Of a stretch of DNA of 64,000 nucleotides, positions 16,851 through 26,051 are shown piece after piece. The position numbers and the translations under genes were made by a program. The first letter of the stretch is position 1. Each line of letters opens with the position of its first letter. The stretch lies in assembly GCA_963792855.1 (NCBI GenBank), contig CAWBXZ010000007.1, forward strand, positions 1 to 64,000. The letters are read 5' to 3'. The stretch comes from SG8-40 sp963792855 (GTDB lineage Bacteria; Pseudomonadota; Gammaproteobacteria; Burkholderiales; Eutrophovitaceae). The notes beneath the pieces were generated by a model. It saw only the letters and a list, made by a program, of their open reading frames with translations, searched no databases and was not told where the DNA came from.

Positions 16851-17732
16851 ATGGCTGACGGACACTACGCCCAAACGGCGGGATCGCACTTCGTCGGGCG
16901 CATCGTGATTTACGCATTGCTCGTGGTGTTTGCGCTGTACTACCTGATGCCGCTGTTCGTCATGATCACGACTTCGCTGAAGACGCTCGATGACATCCGT
17001 ACCGGCAATCTCATTTCGCTTCCTCGCGAAATCAGTTTCGATGCGTGGGTAAAGGCGTGGAGCTCGGCGTGTTCCGGCGTCTCATGTAACGGACTGAAAG
17101 GCAATTTCCTCAATTCGGTGAGTTTTGTCTTGCCGGCGGTAGCGATCTCGACGCTGATCGGTGCTTTCAACGGCTACGTACTGACGATGTGGAGATTCCG
17201 CGGCAGCGACGTGTTGTTTACATTGCTGCTGATTGGCTGCTTTATTCCGTTTCAGGTCGTACTGTTGCCAATGGCCCAAACACTCGGCTACCTTGGAATC
17301 GCAAACTCGATTCCAGGACTGATATTTGTCCACGTTGTTTACGGCTTGGCATTCACGACGCTCTTCTTTCGCAATTTCTATGTCACCGTGCCGCCGGATC
17401 TGACGAAGGCAGCACGTATTGACGGCGCCGGTTTTTTCACCATCTTCTGGCGCATCATCCTGCCGCTTTCCCCGGCGATTATTGTTGTAAGCGTTATCTG
17501 GCAGTTCACTCAGATCTGGAACGATTTTCTGTTTGGCGTCGTCTTTTCTTCCGGAGAGCGACAGCCGATTACAGTGGCGCTGAACAATCTGGTCAATACC
17601 TCTACCGGCGTCAAGGAATACAACGTCGACATGGCGGCGGCAATCATCGCCGGCTTGCCCACCCTGTTCGTTTACATTGTTGCCGGCAAATACTTTCTGC
17701 GTGGCCTGACCGCCGGCGCCGTCAAAGGATAG
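16851..17732 (+). CDS. gtsC: Sugar ABC transporter permease, MalG type
   Basis: A permease of about 293 residues with six predicted membrane segments and the EAA-type loop PPDLTKAARIDGAGFFTIFWRI near the middle. It pairs with gtsB. Two starts are plausible: GTG at 16845, which touches the gtsB stop, and ATG at 16851; I chose the ATG. The segment NNLVNTSTGVKEYNVDMAAA and the C-terminal GKYFLRGLTAGAVKG are typical of the glucose/mannose branch of this family. It lies six bases before gtsD. Confidence 0.9.
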   Translation: MADGHYAQTAGSHFVGRIVIYALLVVFALYYLMPLFVMITTSLKTLDDIRTGNLISLPREISFDAWVKAWSSACSGVSCNGLKGNFLNSVSFVLPAVAISTLIGAFNGYVLTMWRFRGSDVLFTLLLIGCFIPFQVVLLPMAQTLGYLGIANSIPGLIFVHVVYGLAFTTLFFRNFYVTVPPDLTKAARIDGAGFFTIFWRIILPLSPAIIVVSVIWQFTQIWNDFLFGVVFSSGERQPITVALNNLVNTSTGVKEYNVDMAAAIIAGLPTLFVYIVAGKYFLRGLTAGAVKG

Positions 17733-17738
17733 TTCTCA

Positions 17739-18854
17739 ATGAGCGCGCTCTCGATAAGGGACGTCAAAAAACGCTACGGACCAGTCGAAGTCCTGAAAGG
17801 GATCAATATCGACGTCGAAGACGGTGAATTCCTCATTCTGGTAGGGCCGTCGGGCTGCGGAAAGTCGACATTGCTCAACATGATTGCAGGCCTCGATACG
17901 ATCTCCAGCGGAGAGATTGCCATCGGTGGCCGCGTCGTAAACAACCTGTCACCAAAGGACCGCGACATAGCGATGGTGTTTCAGTCGTATGCCCTTTATC
18001 CGAACATGACGGTGCGCAACAACATTTCTTTCGGCTTGAAGATCCGCAAAGTCCCGAGGGAACAACAGGAAGAAACCGTCAATCGGGTGAGCAAGTTGCT
18101 GCAGATCGAAGCGCTGCTCGACCGGATGCCATCGCAGCTTTCCGGCGGCCAGCGCCAGCGTGTCGCAATGGGCCGGGCCCTCGCGCGTGATCCTGCGCTG
18201 TTCCTGTTTGATGAACCGCTGTCCAATCTGGACGCCAAGCTGCGCGTGGAGATGCGCGCCGAGATCAAACTGCTGCACGAACGGCTCAAGGCAACCATCG
18301 TTTACGTGACGCACGACCAGATCGAAGCGATGACGCTTGGCGACCGGATTGCCGTGATGAAATCGGGGGAAGTGCATCAGCTTGCGAGTCCGCAAGAGGT
18401 GTATGACGATCCGGCCGATCTTTTCGTCGCCGGGTTTATCGGTTCACCGCCGATGAACCTGATACGCGCGCCCGTTGCAAAACACGACGGCGGCGTCGGC
18501 GTTAACTTGCGTAATGGAGGTGAGACGTTCTTTTTCCCCGCACCGGAAGCGATACAGGACGGCTTGTCGAAATGGACCGGCAGCGATGTCATTGTCGGCA
18601 TCCGGCCGGAGCAGATCAGTGACGAAATATCGCGCGGCCTGGCCCGGGAGGGCCATGTCAAACGACGAGCCAAAGTCGAAGTCGTGCACCCCACCGGCCC
18701 GGATACGTTGATACTGATTGAACTCAACGACACACCGGTTACCTGCCGCGTTCATCCGGAAACAATGGTTCGCAGCGGACAGATGACGGAGCTCATGTTC
18801 GACTTGTCCAAGCTCGTTTTCTTTGATCCGGAAACCGAAAAGCGGATTCGCTAG
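17739..18854 (+). CDS. gtsD: Sugar ABC transporter ATP-binding protein (UgpC/MalK family)
   Basis: A 371-residue ATPase of the carbohydrate-uptake subfamily. Walker A is GPSGCGKST (residues 38-46), the ABC signature LSGGQRQRV lies near 134, and Walker B with the D-loop reads LFLFDEPLSNLDAKLR near 155; the switch histidine is in VTHDQ. The C-terminal TOBE/MalK regulatory part (about 240-371) is present. It powers uptake through gtsB/gtsC and is the last gene of the operon, ending 45 bases from the convergent glk. Confidence 0.93.
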   Translation: MSALSIRDVKKRYGPVEVLKGINIDVEDGEFLILVGPSGCGKSTLLNMIAGLDTISSGEIAIGGRVVNNLSPKDRDIAMVFQSYALYPNMTVRNNISFGLKIRKVPREQQEETVNRVSKLLQIEALLDRMPSQLSGGQRQRVAMGRALARDPALFLFDEPLSNLDAKLRVEMRAEIKLLHERLKATIVYVTHDQIEAMTLGDRIAVMKSGEVHQLASPQEVYDDPADLFVAGFIGSPPMNLIRAPVAKHDGGVGVNLRNGGETFFFPAPEAIQDGLSKWTGSDVIVGIRPEQISDEISRGLAREGHVKRRAKVEVVHPTGPDTLILIELNDTPVTCRVHPETMVRSGQMTELMFDLSKLVFFDPETEKRIR

Positions 18855-18856
18855 CA

Positions 18857-18890
18857 GCGCCGCCTAAGCGTCGGCGCGCCGGGATTTTTT
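18857..18890 (+). terminator. Probable terminator after gtsD
   Basis: The arms GCGCCG (18857-18862) and CGGCGC (18872-18877) with a nine-base loop are followed a few bases later by a run of six T (18885-18890). It lies between the convergent gtsD and glk genes. The T-run is not directly attached to the stem, so efficiency is uncertain. Confidence 0.5.
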
Positions 18891-18899
18891 CACACCGAA

Positions 18900-19856
18900 C
18901 TACATCAGAAGCGTCGCCAGTCCTCTGAGCGCCGGTGTCCTGGCGACAATGACATAAGTCGGGATGCCTGACAGGTAGGCGCAATAACGCCCCTTGTCTT
19001 CGAAACGCTGACGAAATTCCGAACGGTCCAGGTAATCGCCGAGCTTCGGAACGATACCCCCGCCAATGAATATGCCGCCGCGCGCGCCCAATGTGACCGC
19101 AACATTGGCCGCAGCCGTGCCAAGCGCCCCGCAAAAAATATCGACTGTTTCGCGGCATCTTGCATCGCTGCCATCCAGGGCCCGGTCAGTAATCCGCTCC
19201 GGCTCGAGAGTTTTCGGCGTTTCGTTTTCGAGCTCGCACAGCGCCCGATAGATGTTCGCCAGTCCCATGCCACTGAGTAGCCGCTCGATCGAGACATGCG
19301 TGCCGTATTCACGGCGCAGCACACGCAGAATCTGGTCTTCCCGCTCGTTCGCCGGACTGAAGGCGACGTGCCCGCCTTCGCCCTGCAAGGGCACCCAGCG
19401 GCCTGCATCGCGCAACAAACCCGAAACGCCGAGACCGGTACCGGGGCCAATGACACCAATCGCGCTTCCATCCACGGGCGCACCGCGGCCCACCTGGCGT
19501 TTTTCGTCCTCACCGAGAATCGGCAGGGAAAGCGCCAGCGCGGTGAAGTCATTGATTACATGCAACTGGTCAAGGCCAAGCGCATCGCGCGTCGCAGACA
19601 CCGAGAACGACCAGGGGCCATTGGTCAGGCAAATCGTGTCTTCGGTAACGGCCGTTGCCACATCGAACGCGCCGACCCGAACGACCGGGTCGCCAACCAG
19701 CCCAAGGTAGTGGCGAACCGCTTCGACTGGCCCGGGAAAATCGCGGCAGCGCAGATTGTGTTCTTGCCGCACCTTGGTTTCGCCCTTCGGCACCAGGGCA
19801 AAACGCGCATTCGTCCCGCCGATATCCGCCACCAATGCCAGATTCGCCACGTTCAT
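18900..19856 (-). CDS. glk: Glucokinase
   Basis: A 318-residue bacterial glucokinase (Glk/ROK-like hexokinase fold) that phosphorylates glucose with ATP in the cytoplasm. The phosphate-binding start is VADIGGTNARFAL, the sugar-site segment is INDFTALALSLP with GPGTGLGVS, and the EGGHVAFSP motif is present; IFIGGGIVPKLG forms the adenosine part. It follows tkt by 20 bases on the minus strand and converges with a glucose-type ABC transporter, so imported free sugar can be phosphorylated directly. Length is normal. Confidence 0.94.
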   Translation of the reverse strand: MNVANLALVADIGGTNARFALVPKGETKVRQEHNLRCRDFPGPVEAVRHYLGLVGDPVVRVGAFDVATAVTEDTICLTNGPWSFSVSATRDALGLDQLHVINDFTALALSLPILGEDEKRQVGRGAPVDGSAIGVIGPGTGLGVSGLLRDAGRWVPLQGEGGHVAFSPANEREDQILRVLRREYGTHVSIERLLSGMGLANIYRALCELENETPKTLEPERITDRALDGSDARCRETVDIFCGALGTAAANVAVTLGARGGIFIGGGIVPKLGDYLDRSEFRQRFEDKGRYCAYLSGIPTYVIVARTPALRGLATLLM

Positions 19857-19876
19857 TGCGGTCCGGCAGCGCCCAT

Positions 19877-21875
19877 TCAGGCTTTCAGCGTGCTTTCAAC
19901 GGCAGCAACAACGGCATCGGCCGTAATGCCGAAATAGGCATACAACTCGCCTCCCGGAGCCGATTCGCCGAAGGAATCGATGCCTACGACAGCACCTTCC
20001 AGACCGACATACTTGCGCCAGAAATCCGTCACGCCGGCTTCGACCGCCACTCGCGGCAAACCGTGAGGCAACACACTGTTGCGATATGCGGCGTCCTGGC
20101 GATCAAACACGTCGGTGGACGGCATCGACACGACACGCACCGCAATACCCTTGTCTGCCAGGGCGCGCTGTGCATCCATGGCCAGCGCCAGCTCGGATCC
20201 GGTCGCAATGATGACCGCGGCCGGATTGTCAGCATCAGCAAGCACGTAACCGCCCCGGCGTATCTGTTCGATCTGCGCTGCCGAGCGCTGCTGGTGGGGA
20301 ACGCCCTGGCGTGTGAGTAACAGCGAGGTCGGACCGTTGCGACGCTCGATCGCCACAGACCACGCGACGGCGGTTTCCACCGCGTCACACGGCCGCCACA
20401 CGTCCAGGTTCGGAATCTGTCTCAGGGTCGTTGCGTGTTCAACTGGCTGGTGGGTCGGACCGTCTTCTCCCAGACCGATCGAATCATGGGTAAAAACGAA
20501 TATGCTGCCCGCGCCCATCAGCGCCGCAACACGAAGTGCATTGCGGCAGTAATCGGAGAAAACAAGAAAAGTACCGCCATAGGGTATGCATCCGCCGTGC
20601 AGGACGATGCCATTCATGATCGCCGCCATGCCGAACTCGCGCACGCCGTAAAAGACATAATTCCCGCCGGGCTCGGTAATCGATTTCGATCCTGACCACA
20701 TGGTGAGATTGGAACCAGCCAGATCAGCCGAACCGCCGACGAGTTCGGGAAGCAACGGTGCGAATGCTTCGAGCGCATTTTGCGAAGCCTTGCGGGTAGC
20801 AACTTTCTCTGCCTTCTTTGCGATGCCGGAAATAATGGCGTCGCTCCTGGATCGCCACTGAGCTGGCAATTCGCCTTTCGCACGCCGTTTGAATTCCGCC
20901 GCTTCATCGGGAAATTTGCGCGCGTAGGCATCGAGCAATTGATTCCATTCGGTTTCCAGTTTGGCTCCTTGCTGGCGACCGTCCCACCCGGCATAGATGT
21001 CGTCCGGAATCGCGAAGGGCGGGTGCGACCAGCCCAGCGCCTTTCGCGTGGCTGCGACTTCATCGTCTCCCGAGTGCCGCGCCATGTGCCGCGCCGGTGC
21101 CCTGTTTGTTAGGCGAACCTTTGCCGATGCTGGTCTTGCAACAGATCAGCGATGGTTTTTCGATTACCGAACGGGCTTCGGCGATGGCGCGATCAACGGC
21201 GTCCGGATCATGCCCGTCGACGCCGTCAATGACATGCCAACCATAAGCTTCGAAGCGCTTGTGCGTCTCGTCGGAAAACCACAGACTGATATGCGCCTTG
21301 TCGGAATCGATGGAAATGCCGTTGTCGTCGTACAGCACGACAAGCTTGCCCAGACCGAGCACACCGGCCAACGAACACGCTTCGTGCGAGATGCCTTCCA
21401 TCAGGCAGCCGTCACCGACAAAGGCATAGGTATGATGATCAACGATATCGAAGCCGGGCCGGTTGAATTCGCTACCGAGCAATCTTTCCGCGATTGCCAT
21501 GCCAACGGCATTGGCCAGACCCTGCCCCAACGGCCCGGTGGTGGTTTCCACCCCCGGCGTTACGCCGTATTCGGGGTGTCCCGGCGTCTTGGAGTGCAGT
21601 TGCCGGAATGCCTTGATCTGTTCCATCGGCAGTTCATACCCGCTCAGGTGCAACACCGCGTACAGCAGCATCGAGCCATGGCCATTCGACAGCACGAACC
21701 GATCGCGGTTGGCCCACGCCGGATTGGCAGGATTGTGGCGCAGGTATTTGCGCCACAGGACTTCGGTGATATCAGCCATGCCCATCGGCATACCCGGGTG
21801 TCCGGAGTTAGCCTTTTGCACTGCGTCCATTGCCAGCACGCGGATGGCATTGGCCAATTCAGTTCTGTTCGCCAT
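19877..21875 (-). CDS. tkt: Transketolase, frameshifted as sequenced
   Basis: Transketolase moves two-carbon ketol units between sugar phosphates using thiamine diphosphate. The N-terminal half (from ATG 21873-21875, MANRTELANAIRVLAMDAV) carries NSGHPGMPMG, GPLGQGLANAVG and the ThDP-site VGDGCLMEG, then runs into a stop after HGAALGRR. The C-terminal half resumes in another frame at GDDEVAATRKALGW, with HDSIGLGEDGPTHQPVEH and the normal C-terminus. Removing one base near 21068 joins LG to DDEVAAT and gives 665 residues, the usual length. GAAGAGGA precedes the start. It is probably co-transcribed with glk. Sequencing error is the likely cause of the break, because both halves are well conserved. 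Confidence 0.9.
21065..21071 (-). other. Probable single-base insertion in tkt
   Basis: On the minus strand, CTC GGG is followed by one extra A before GAC GAT GAA. Skipping it restores GAALG-DDEVAATRKAL as in other transketolases. The upstream frame otherwise ends within three codons at TGA. Confidence 0.85.
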
Positions 21876-21890
21876 TGGTCCTCTTCCAGG

Positions 21891-21922
21891 AAAACAAAAT
21901 CCCGGAACGGGTGTTCCGGGAT
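21891..21922 (-). terminator. Rho-independent terminator after ntrX
   Basis: The arms ATCCCGGAAC (21899-21908) and GTTCCGGGAT (21913-21922) form a perfect ten-pair stem with a four-base loop. On the minus strand the stem is followed directly by TTTGTTTT (21898 down to 21891). It should end the def-fmt-rsmB-ntrY-ntrX transcript just before tkt. Confidence 0.88.
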
Positions 21923-22000
21923 CGATCGGCGCCCGGGATTTCCCGGCTCCGGGAGCGGCCATATTCTATCTCAGGCAATGCCGGTCTCGCGCCAAGCCTG

Positions 22001-23260
22001 TCAATCGTCGGTACGGCGTGGCGCCTTGAGCCCCAATTGTTTGATTTTGCGGTACAGATGCGTGCGCTCCAGCCCGGCACGCGTCGCAACCCGGGACATA
22101 TTGCCGTTCTCCCGGTTGAGGTGGTACTCAAAGTAGATGCGCTCGAAATCCTCTCGCGCGGCGCGCAAGTCGCGATCCAGATTCAGGCGTTCGTCGATGA
22201 CCGGTACTGCCGCGTCAAATTCCGCCAGCGCGTTGCTGACATCGCCAACGCCGATTTCTGTTCCGGTAGCAAGCTGCAGACAGCTGTTCACTACGGTCTG
22301 AAGCTGAACCAGATTACCCGGCCAGTGATAATTACGCAGCATGTTCAAGGCCGCCATGTTGAACGCGCGGGGCCGCATGTCTCTTGCCGGCAGGGCTTGC
22401 AGGAGAATCTGTTCAATCAGTTCGGGAATGTCCTCGGACCGTTCGCGCAATGCCGGCAGGCGAATGATGGTCCCGGCAAGAACGGCATACAGCCGCGCTT
22501 CAAACGCAGCCGAATTGATGCAGTCGGGCAAAGACGCCGTCGTCGATGACAGCAAGCGTGTGCCACTTGCTTCAAGATCGGCCATCATTGCAAGCAAGGC
22601 GAACTGTTGTTCCCGTGAGTACTCGTGAACGTCGCGCAGATATGCAGTTCCCTGTCGCGCCACACGTGGCAAGTCTTCGCGGCGCTCGTCGAACTGACCC
22701 GGGCTCGCTACCTCCACCCACGGTTGATCTTTCTTCGCGAGCAAGCGCGCGCACTGGTCTGCCCCGGCACCGTGCGGCTCCACAAACAGTACGGAGCTTT
22801 GCAGTTTTCTGACCCGCTCGAGTTGCTCGCGGATGCGGCCGGCAGCGGCAGACTTGCCAATCGTGGCAAAGACGGGCAAGGGCTTGTCGCTTGAATGGCC
22901 CTGCTCAAGCGCCAGACCGACTGTCGAGAGCAGTTTTTGCAACGCGATCGGTTTTTCGAGAAACCCGTAGGCACCAATGCGCGTTGCTTCCACCGCCGTG
23001 TCGATAGTGCCATGACCGGACATCATGACGACCGGCATGGTCAATTGCCCGGTGGACGCCCACTCCTTGAGCAGTGTGACGCCGTCGCTGTCGGGCATCC
23101 AGATATCGAGCAGCACCAGATCCGGTGCAGACCGCGACCGCAGTTCCCTCGCCTTGGACGCGCTTTCGGCAAGACGAACCTGATGACCTTCCTCGCGCAG
23201 GATCTCGGATAGCAATTCGCGAATGCCGACCTCGTCATCTACTACCAGAATCTGGCTCAT
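22001..23260 (-). CDS. ntrX: NtrX-like response regulator with degenerate AAA+ domain
   Basis: A 419-residue regulator with an intact receiver domain (residues 1-120, acidic D8/D9, phospho-acceptor D52, LEKP lysine) and a C-terminal Fis-type helix-turn-helix (GNMSRVATRAGLERTHLYRK, about 385-405). The central sigma54-activator region (about 135-350) is degenerate: the Walker A position reads VEPHGAGADQCA instead of a GxxGxGKE loop, the Walker B position reads TAYLRDVHEY without the DE pair, and no GAFTGA loop is present. It is therefore unlikely to hydrolyse ATP or open sigma54 complexes, and may act as a DNA-binding switch. It follows its kinase gene by 14 bases. Confidence 0.85.
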   Translation of the reverse strand: MSQILVVDDEVGIRELLSEILREEGHQVRLAESASKARELRSRSAPDLVLLDIWMPDSDGVTLLKEWASTGQLTMPVVMMSGHGTIDTAVEATRIGAYGFLEKPIALQKLLSTVGLALEQGHSSDKPLPVFATIGKSAAAGRIREQLERVRKLQSSVLFVEPHGAGADQCARLLAKKDQPWVEVASPGQFDERREDLPRVARQGTAYLRDVHEYSREQQFALLAMMADLEASGTRLLSSTTASLPDCINSAAFEARLYAVLAGTIIRLPALRERSEDIPELIEQILLQALPARDMRPRAFNMAALNMLRNYHWPGNLVQLQTVVNSCLQLATGTEIGVGDVSNALAEFDAAVPVIDERLNLDRDLRAAREDFERIYFEYHLNRENGNMSRVATRAGLERTHLYRKIKQLGLKAPRRTDD

Positions 23261-23274
23261 GGTCTCTCGATCCG

Positions 23275-25470
23275 CTATTGATTCATGGCAACCTGGCCCG
23301 TGTTCGAAACCCCGGTCGCCTTGGCGAGTTTGATTTCTACCAATGCCCCGCCAGACTCCGGATTCGAGATCGCGACACTGCCATTGTGCTCTTCGACAAT
23401 CTTCTTGACGATGGCAAGACCAAGGCCGGTTCCTTTCGCTTTGCTGGTGACGTAGGGTTCGAATACACGCGCCATCATCTGTTCCGGGAATCCGGGCCCA
23501 TTGTCGCGTACCGACAGAACGACACCGTCCTCTACCTCGCAGGTGCGCACAACGATCTGCGGCCGGCTGACTTCGGCGACGGCCTGCTCGGCATTTTGCA
23601 GAAGGTTGTGCACCAGTTGCCTGAGTTGCGTCGAGTCGCCGGAAATGACCGGTAAACCATGGCCAAGCTCGACTCGAAGGCGCGGCCTCGAAGCCTCATA
23701 GAGTTCGAGTACTTCACCGACCAGCACATTCAGATCAACCGGCACAAGGTCAGTCTCGGGAGAGCGGGCGTATTCGCTGAAGGCGTTGACCATATCCTTC
23801 AGGGCCGATACCTGGTTGACGATGGTATGCGTCGACCGGTTCAGCACATCCGAATCCGAATCATCCAGCTTTTCCGACAATCTGCGCTGCAACCGCTCGG
23901 CGGACAACTGGATCGGCGTTAGCGGATTCTTGATTTCATGAGCAAGCCGTCGCGCCACCTCGCCCCAGGCTGCATATCGCTGCGCTTGCAACAGTTTGGT
24001 CACGTCGTCAAATACCACCACGTAACCTTTTTCCTTGCCTTCCTGGAGTTGCGAACCGCGGAGCAAAAGCACCTGTTTTCCCGTCTGGGTATCAACGTCG
24101 ATTTGTTGCTCCCAGGTCGCATCCGCGTCGTTAACAAACCTCGTTCGTGCCACCTGCACGATGTTCACCAGCCGTGGCGCGGTGCCAGCCCAGTGCTCGG
24201 CACTTTTTCCGATAAGTTGCGCAAGATCGGCGCCGAGAATTTTCTCCGCGCTGCGATTGCTCGCGCGCAGCCGGAATTGCGTATCAAACGAAAGCACGCC
24301 GGCTGACAGGTTGGCGAGAATGCTCTCCAGATAAGCTTTCGCCGCGGAAAGCGCGTCCTGATGGCGTTGTGCAGCCCTCTGCGCTTCGGAAAGCTGTTCC
24401 GTCATGGCATTGAACGACTCGGTCAGCACACCAAGCTCATCTTGCCTGTGCACCGGCTGACGCAGACTGAAATCTCCTTGCGCCACCGCACGCGTGCCTG
24501 CCGCCAGAAAACCGAGCGGTGACGACAGGCGGTTACTGAACATGATCGCAAGCAGCAGCACCGAGAGCAGGGCCAAACCCAGCGAAAGCGTCAGCGCCAG
24601 GGTGTAGAGGCGCTTGAGGCCATGCCGGGACAGGGACAATTCCTGGTAATCGCGATAAGCTTCCTGCACCAAAGCCGCATCACGCGCAAGCCGCTCCGAC
24701 ACCGGTTGCACCAGTTGCAGAATCTCGGTTCCGCCACCCGGTTGATTAACCGGCACGGCCACACGCAGGCGTAACCCGGACGCGCCATCTTCCTCGACCG
24801 CAAGGTAGGGCTGCTGCAATCGCACCTGGCGCAGCACCGAAGGATTGGGCACGACCGGCATCAACTGCTCCGAATCGACACCCGAAAACGCAATGATGTT
24901 TCCATCCGATGACAACAGCGCGGCTTCGTGTACTGCCGCCTGCTCACGCAACTGATTAAGTGTCGAAACCGGCGTGACAACCTTGCCATCGGAGAGGCTC
25001 ACCGCCATCGAATCGGCCTTGCGCTGAAGTTCACGCAGGCCGGATTCAAGATTGACACGCCCGAGGTTGAGGCCACTTTCCAGGGCGCTGTCGACACGAA
25101 CGTCGAACCATGATTCGATCGATCCGGCAAGGAACTGCACCGATATGCCGTACATGACCACGCCAGGCAGCACCGACACGATGGTGAAAACAATAACGAG
25201 GCGCAGCGTCAGCTTGGAGCCGAATATGCGCGCTTTCAGACGGCGTCTCAGAAAAACCAGTTGAAAACCGACCAGCACCATCAGGGCGACAACAATGGCG
25301 ACGCCGAAACCGAGCAGCCCGGGCAGGTTATTGCCAAAATTCGCGGTATTGGTACTCGCAGTCGACAGCAGGTAGAGCATGACGACGCCAAGAGTCAACG
25401 CAAGCCCTACGACGTATCGCATACCCCGGGTCATCAGGGACCTGCGGATTTTCTGCAACGTGCGATTCAT
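23275..25470 (-). CDS. ntrY: NtrY-like sensor histidine kinase
   Basis: A 731-residue membrane kinase. Two N-terminal membrane segments, a third near residue 90, then an extracytoplasmic region and another segment near 290 are followed by a HAMP domain (about 310-365), a PAS domain (about 375-480), a HisKA dimerisation domain with phospho-acceptor H511 in LAHEIKNPLTP, and an HATPase domain with NLLQNAEQAV, DNGPGFP and GTGLGLAIV. The ATG at 25468-25470 overlaps the stop of the DUF4390 gene as ATGA; a longer start 14 codons upstream is less likely. The family senses envelope, nitrogen or redox conditions; the signal here is unknown. The partner is ntrX. Confidence 0.9.
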   Translation of the reverse strand: MNRTLQKIRRSLMTRGMRYVVGLALTLGVVMLYLLSTASTNTANFGNNLPGLLGFGVAIVVALMVLVGFQLVFLRRRLKARIFGSKLTLRLVIVFTIVSVLPGVVMYGISVQFLAGSIESWFDVRVDSALESGLNLGRVNLESGLRELQRKADSMAVSLSDGKVVTPVSTLNQLREQAAVHEAALLSSDGNIIAFSGVDSEQLMPVVPNPSVLRQVRLQQPYLAVEEDGASGLRLRVAVPVNQPGGGTEILQLVQPVSERLARDAALVQEAYRDYQELSLSRHGLKRLYTLALTLSLGLALLSVLLLAIMFSNRLSSPLGFLAAGTRAVAQGDFSLRQPVHRQDELGVLTESFNAMTEQLSEAQRAAQRHQDALSAAKAYLESILANLSAGVLSFDTQFRLRASNRSAEKILGADLAQLIGKSAEHWAGTAPRLVNIVQVARTRFVNDADATWEQQIDVDTQTGKQVLLLRGSQLQEGKEKGYVVVFDDVTKLLQAQRYAAWGEVARRLAHEIKNPLTPIQLSAERLQRRLSEKLDDSDSDVLNRSTHTIVNQVSALKDMVNAFSEYARSPETDLVPVDLNVLVGEVLELYEASRPRLRVELGHGLPVISGDSTQLRQLVHNLLQNAEQAVAEVSRPQIVVRTCEVEDGVVLSVRDNGPGFPEQMMARVFEPYVTSKAKGTGLGLAIVKKIVEEHNGSVAISNPESGGALVEIKLAKATGVSNTGQVAMNQ

Positions 25471-26051
25471 CGTGTGATCGTCCAGCGGAACCACGAAGAA
25501 GACACGTCCCAATCGTCCGAGCCGAGTGCATCGATCTGGAAGGGCTTGGGCAATCGAGCCGTATCGAGACGCATGCGAAGCTGTGCTTCGTAAACTCGCT
25601 CTTCGTCGATCAACGATTCCTCGAACACCGGTTGATCGGAAAGACTGCCGAGCACCGATAAAGCGTTCTCCAGCGTGTAGAACGTCTGATGCAGGACGCC
25701 GTAACTGAGCGTGTACTGTCGCGTGAGTGCATTAAAGCTGAGGCGATACGTCTGCTGCAACTCGACCAGGCGCTTGTTCCAGAGATAAAGCGTGTACCAG
25801 CGCGGATAGATCAGCGCGAACTCAACGATGAAATGCAGAGCGACACCGCGGTCGAGCGCTTCCTGGGCCGTTGGCGTAAGCCCGATGTTGAAGCTCGCGT
25901 TCAGAAAGTATTCGCCGTCCCGGGGAACAAGGTCAACCGACTGGACAAAGATGCTGTCCGCCCGGGCCAGTGACGTACTGACCAGGAACAACACGCCCAG
26001 AAGCGTGCGTAACCACCTATGACTTTTCAAAAAGGGCGTGGAAAAAACCAT
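25467..26051 (-). CDS. DUF4390 domain protein, exported
   Basis: A protein of about 194 residues with an N-terminal signal peptide (hydrophobic stretch near 12-25, cleavage likely after the ARA near residue 30). Segments such as YPRWYTLYLWNKRL and LRMRLDTARLPKPFQI match the DUF4390 family that sits between rsmB and ntrY in betaproteobacteria; its function is unknown. I chose ATG 26049-26051, which overlaps the rsmB end by 35 bases; a start 24 codons earlier has no signal-like N-terminus. Its stop overlaps the ntrY start, so it may supply or modulate an envelope signal for NtrY; that is inference from position. Confidence 0.8.
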   Translation of the reverse strand: MVFSTPFLKSHRWLRTLLGVLFLVSTSLARADSIFVQSVDLVPRDGEYFLNASFNIGLTPTAQEALDRGVALHFIVEFALIYPRWYTLYLWNKRLVELQQTYRLSFNALTRQYTLSYGVLHQTFYTLENALSVLGSLSDQPVFEESLIDEERVYEAQLRMRLDTARLPKPFQIDALGSDDWDVSSSWFRWTITR

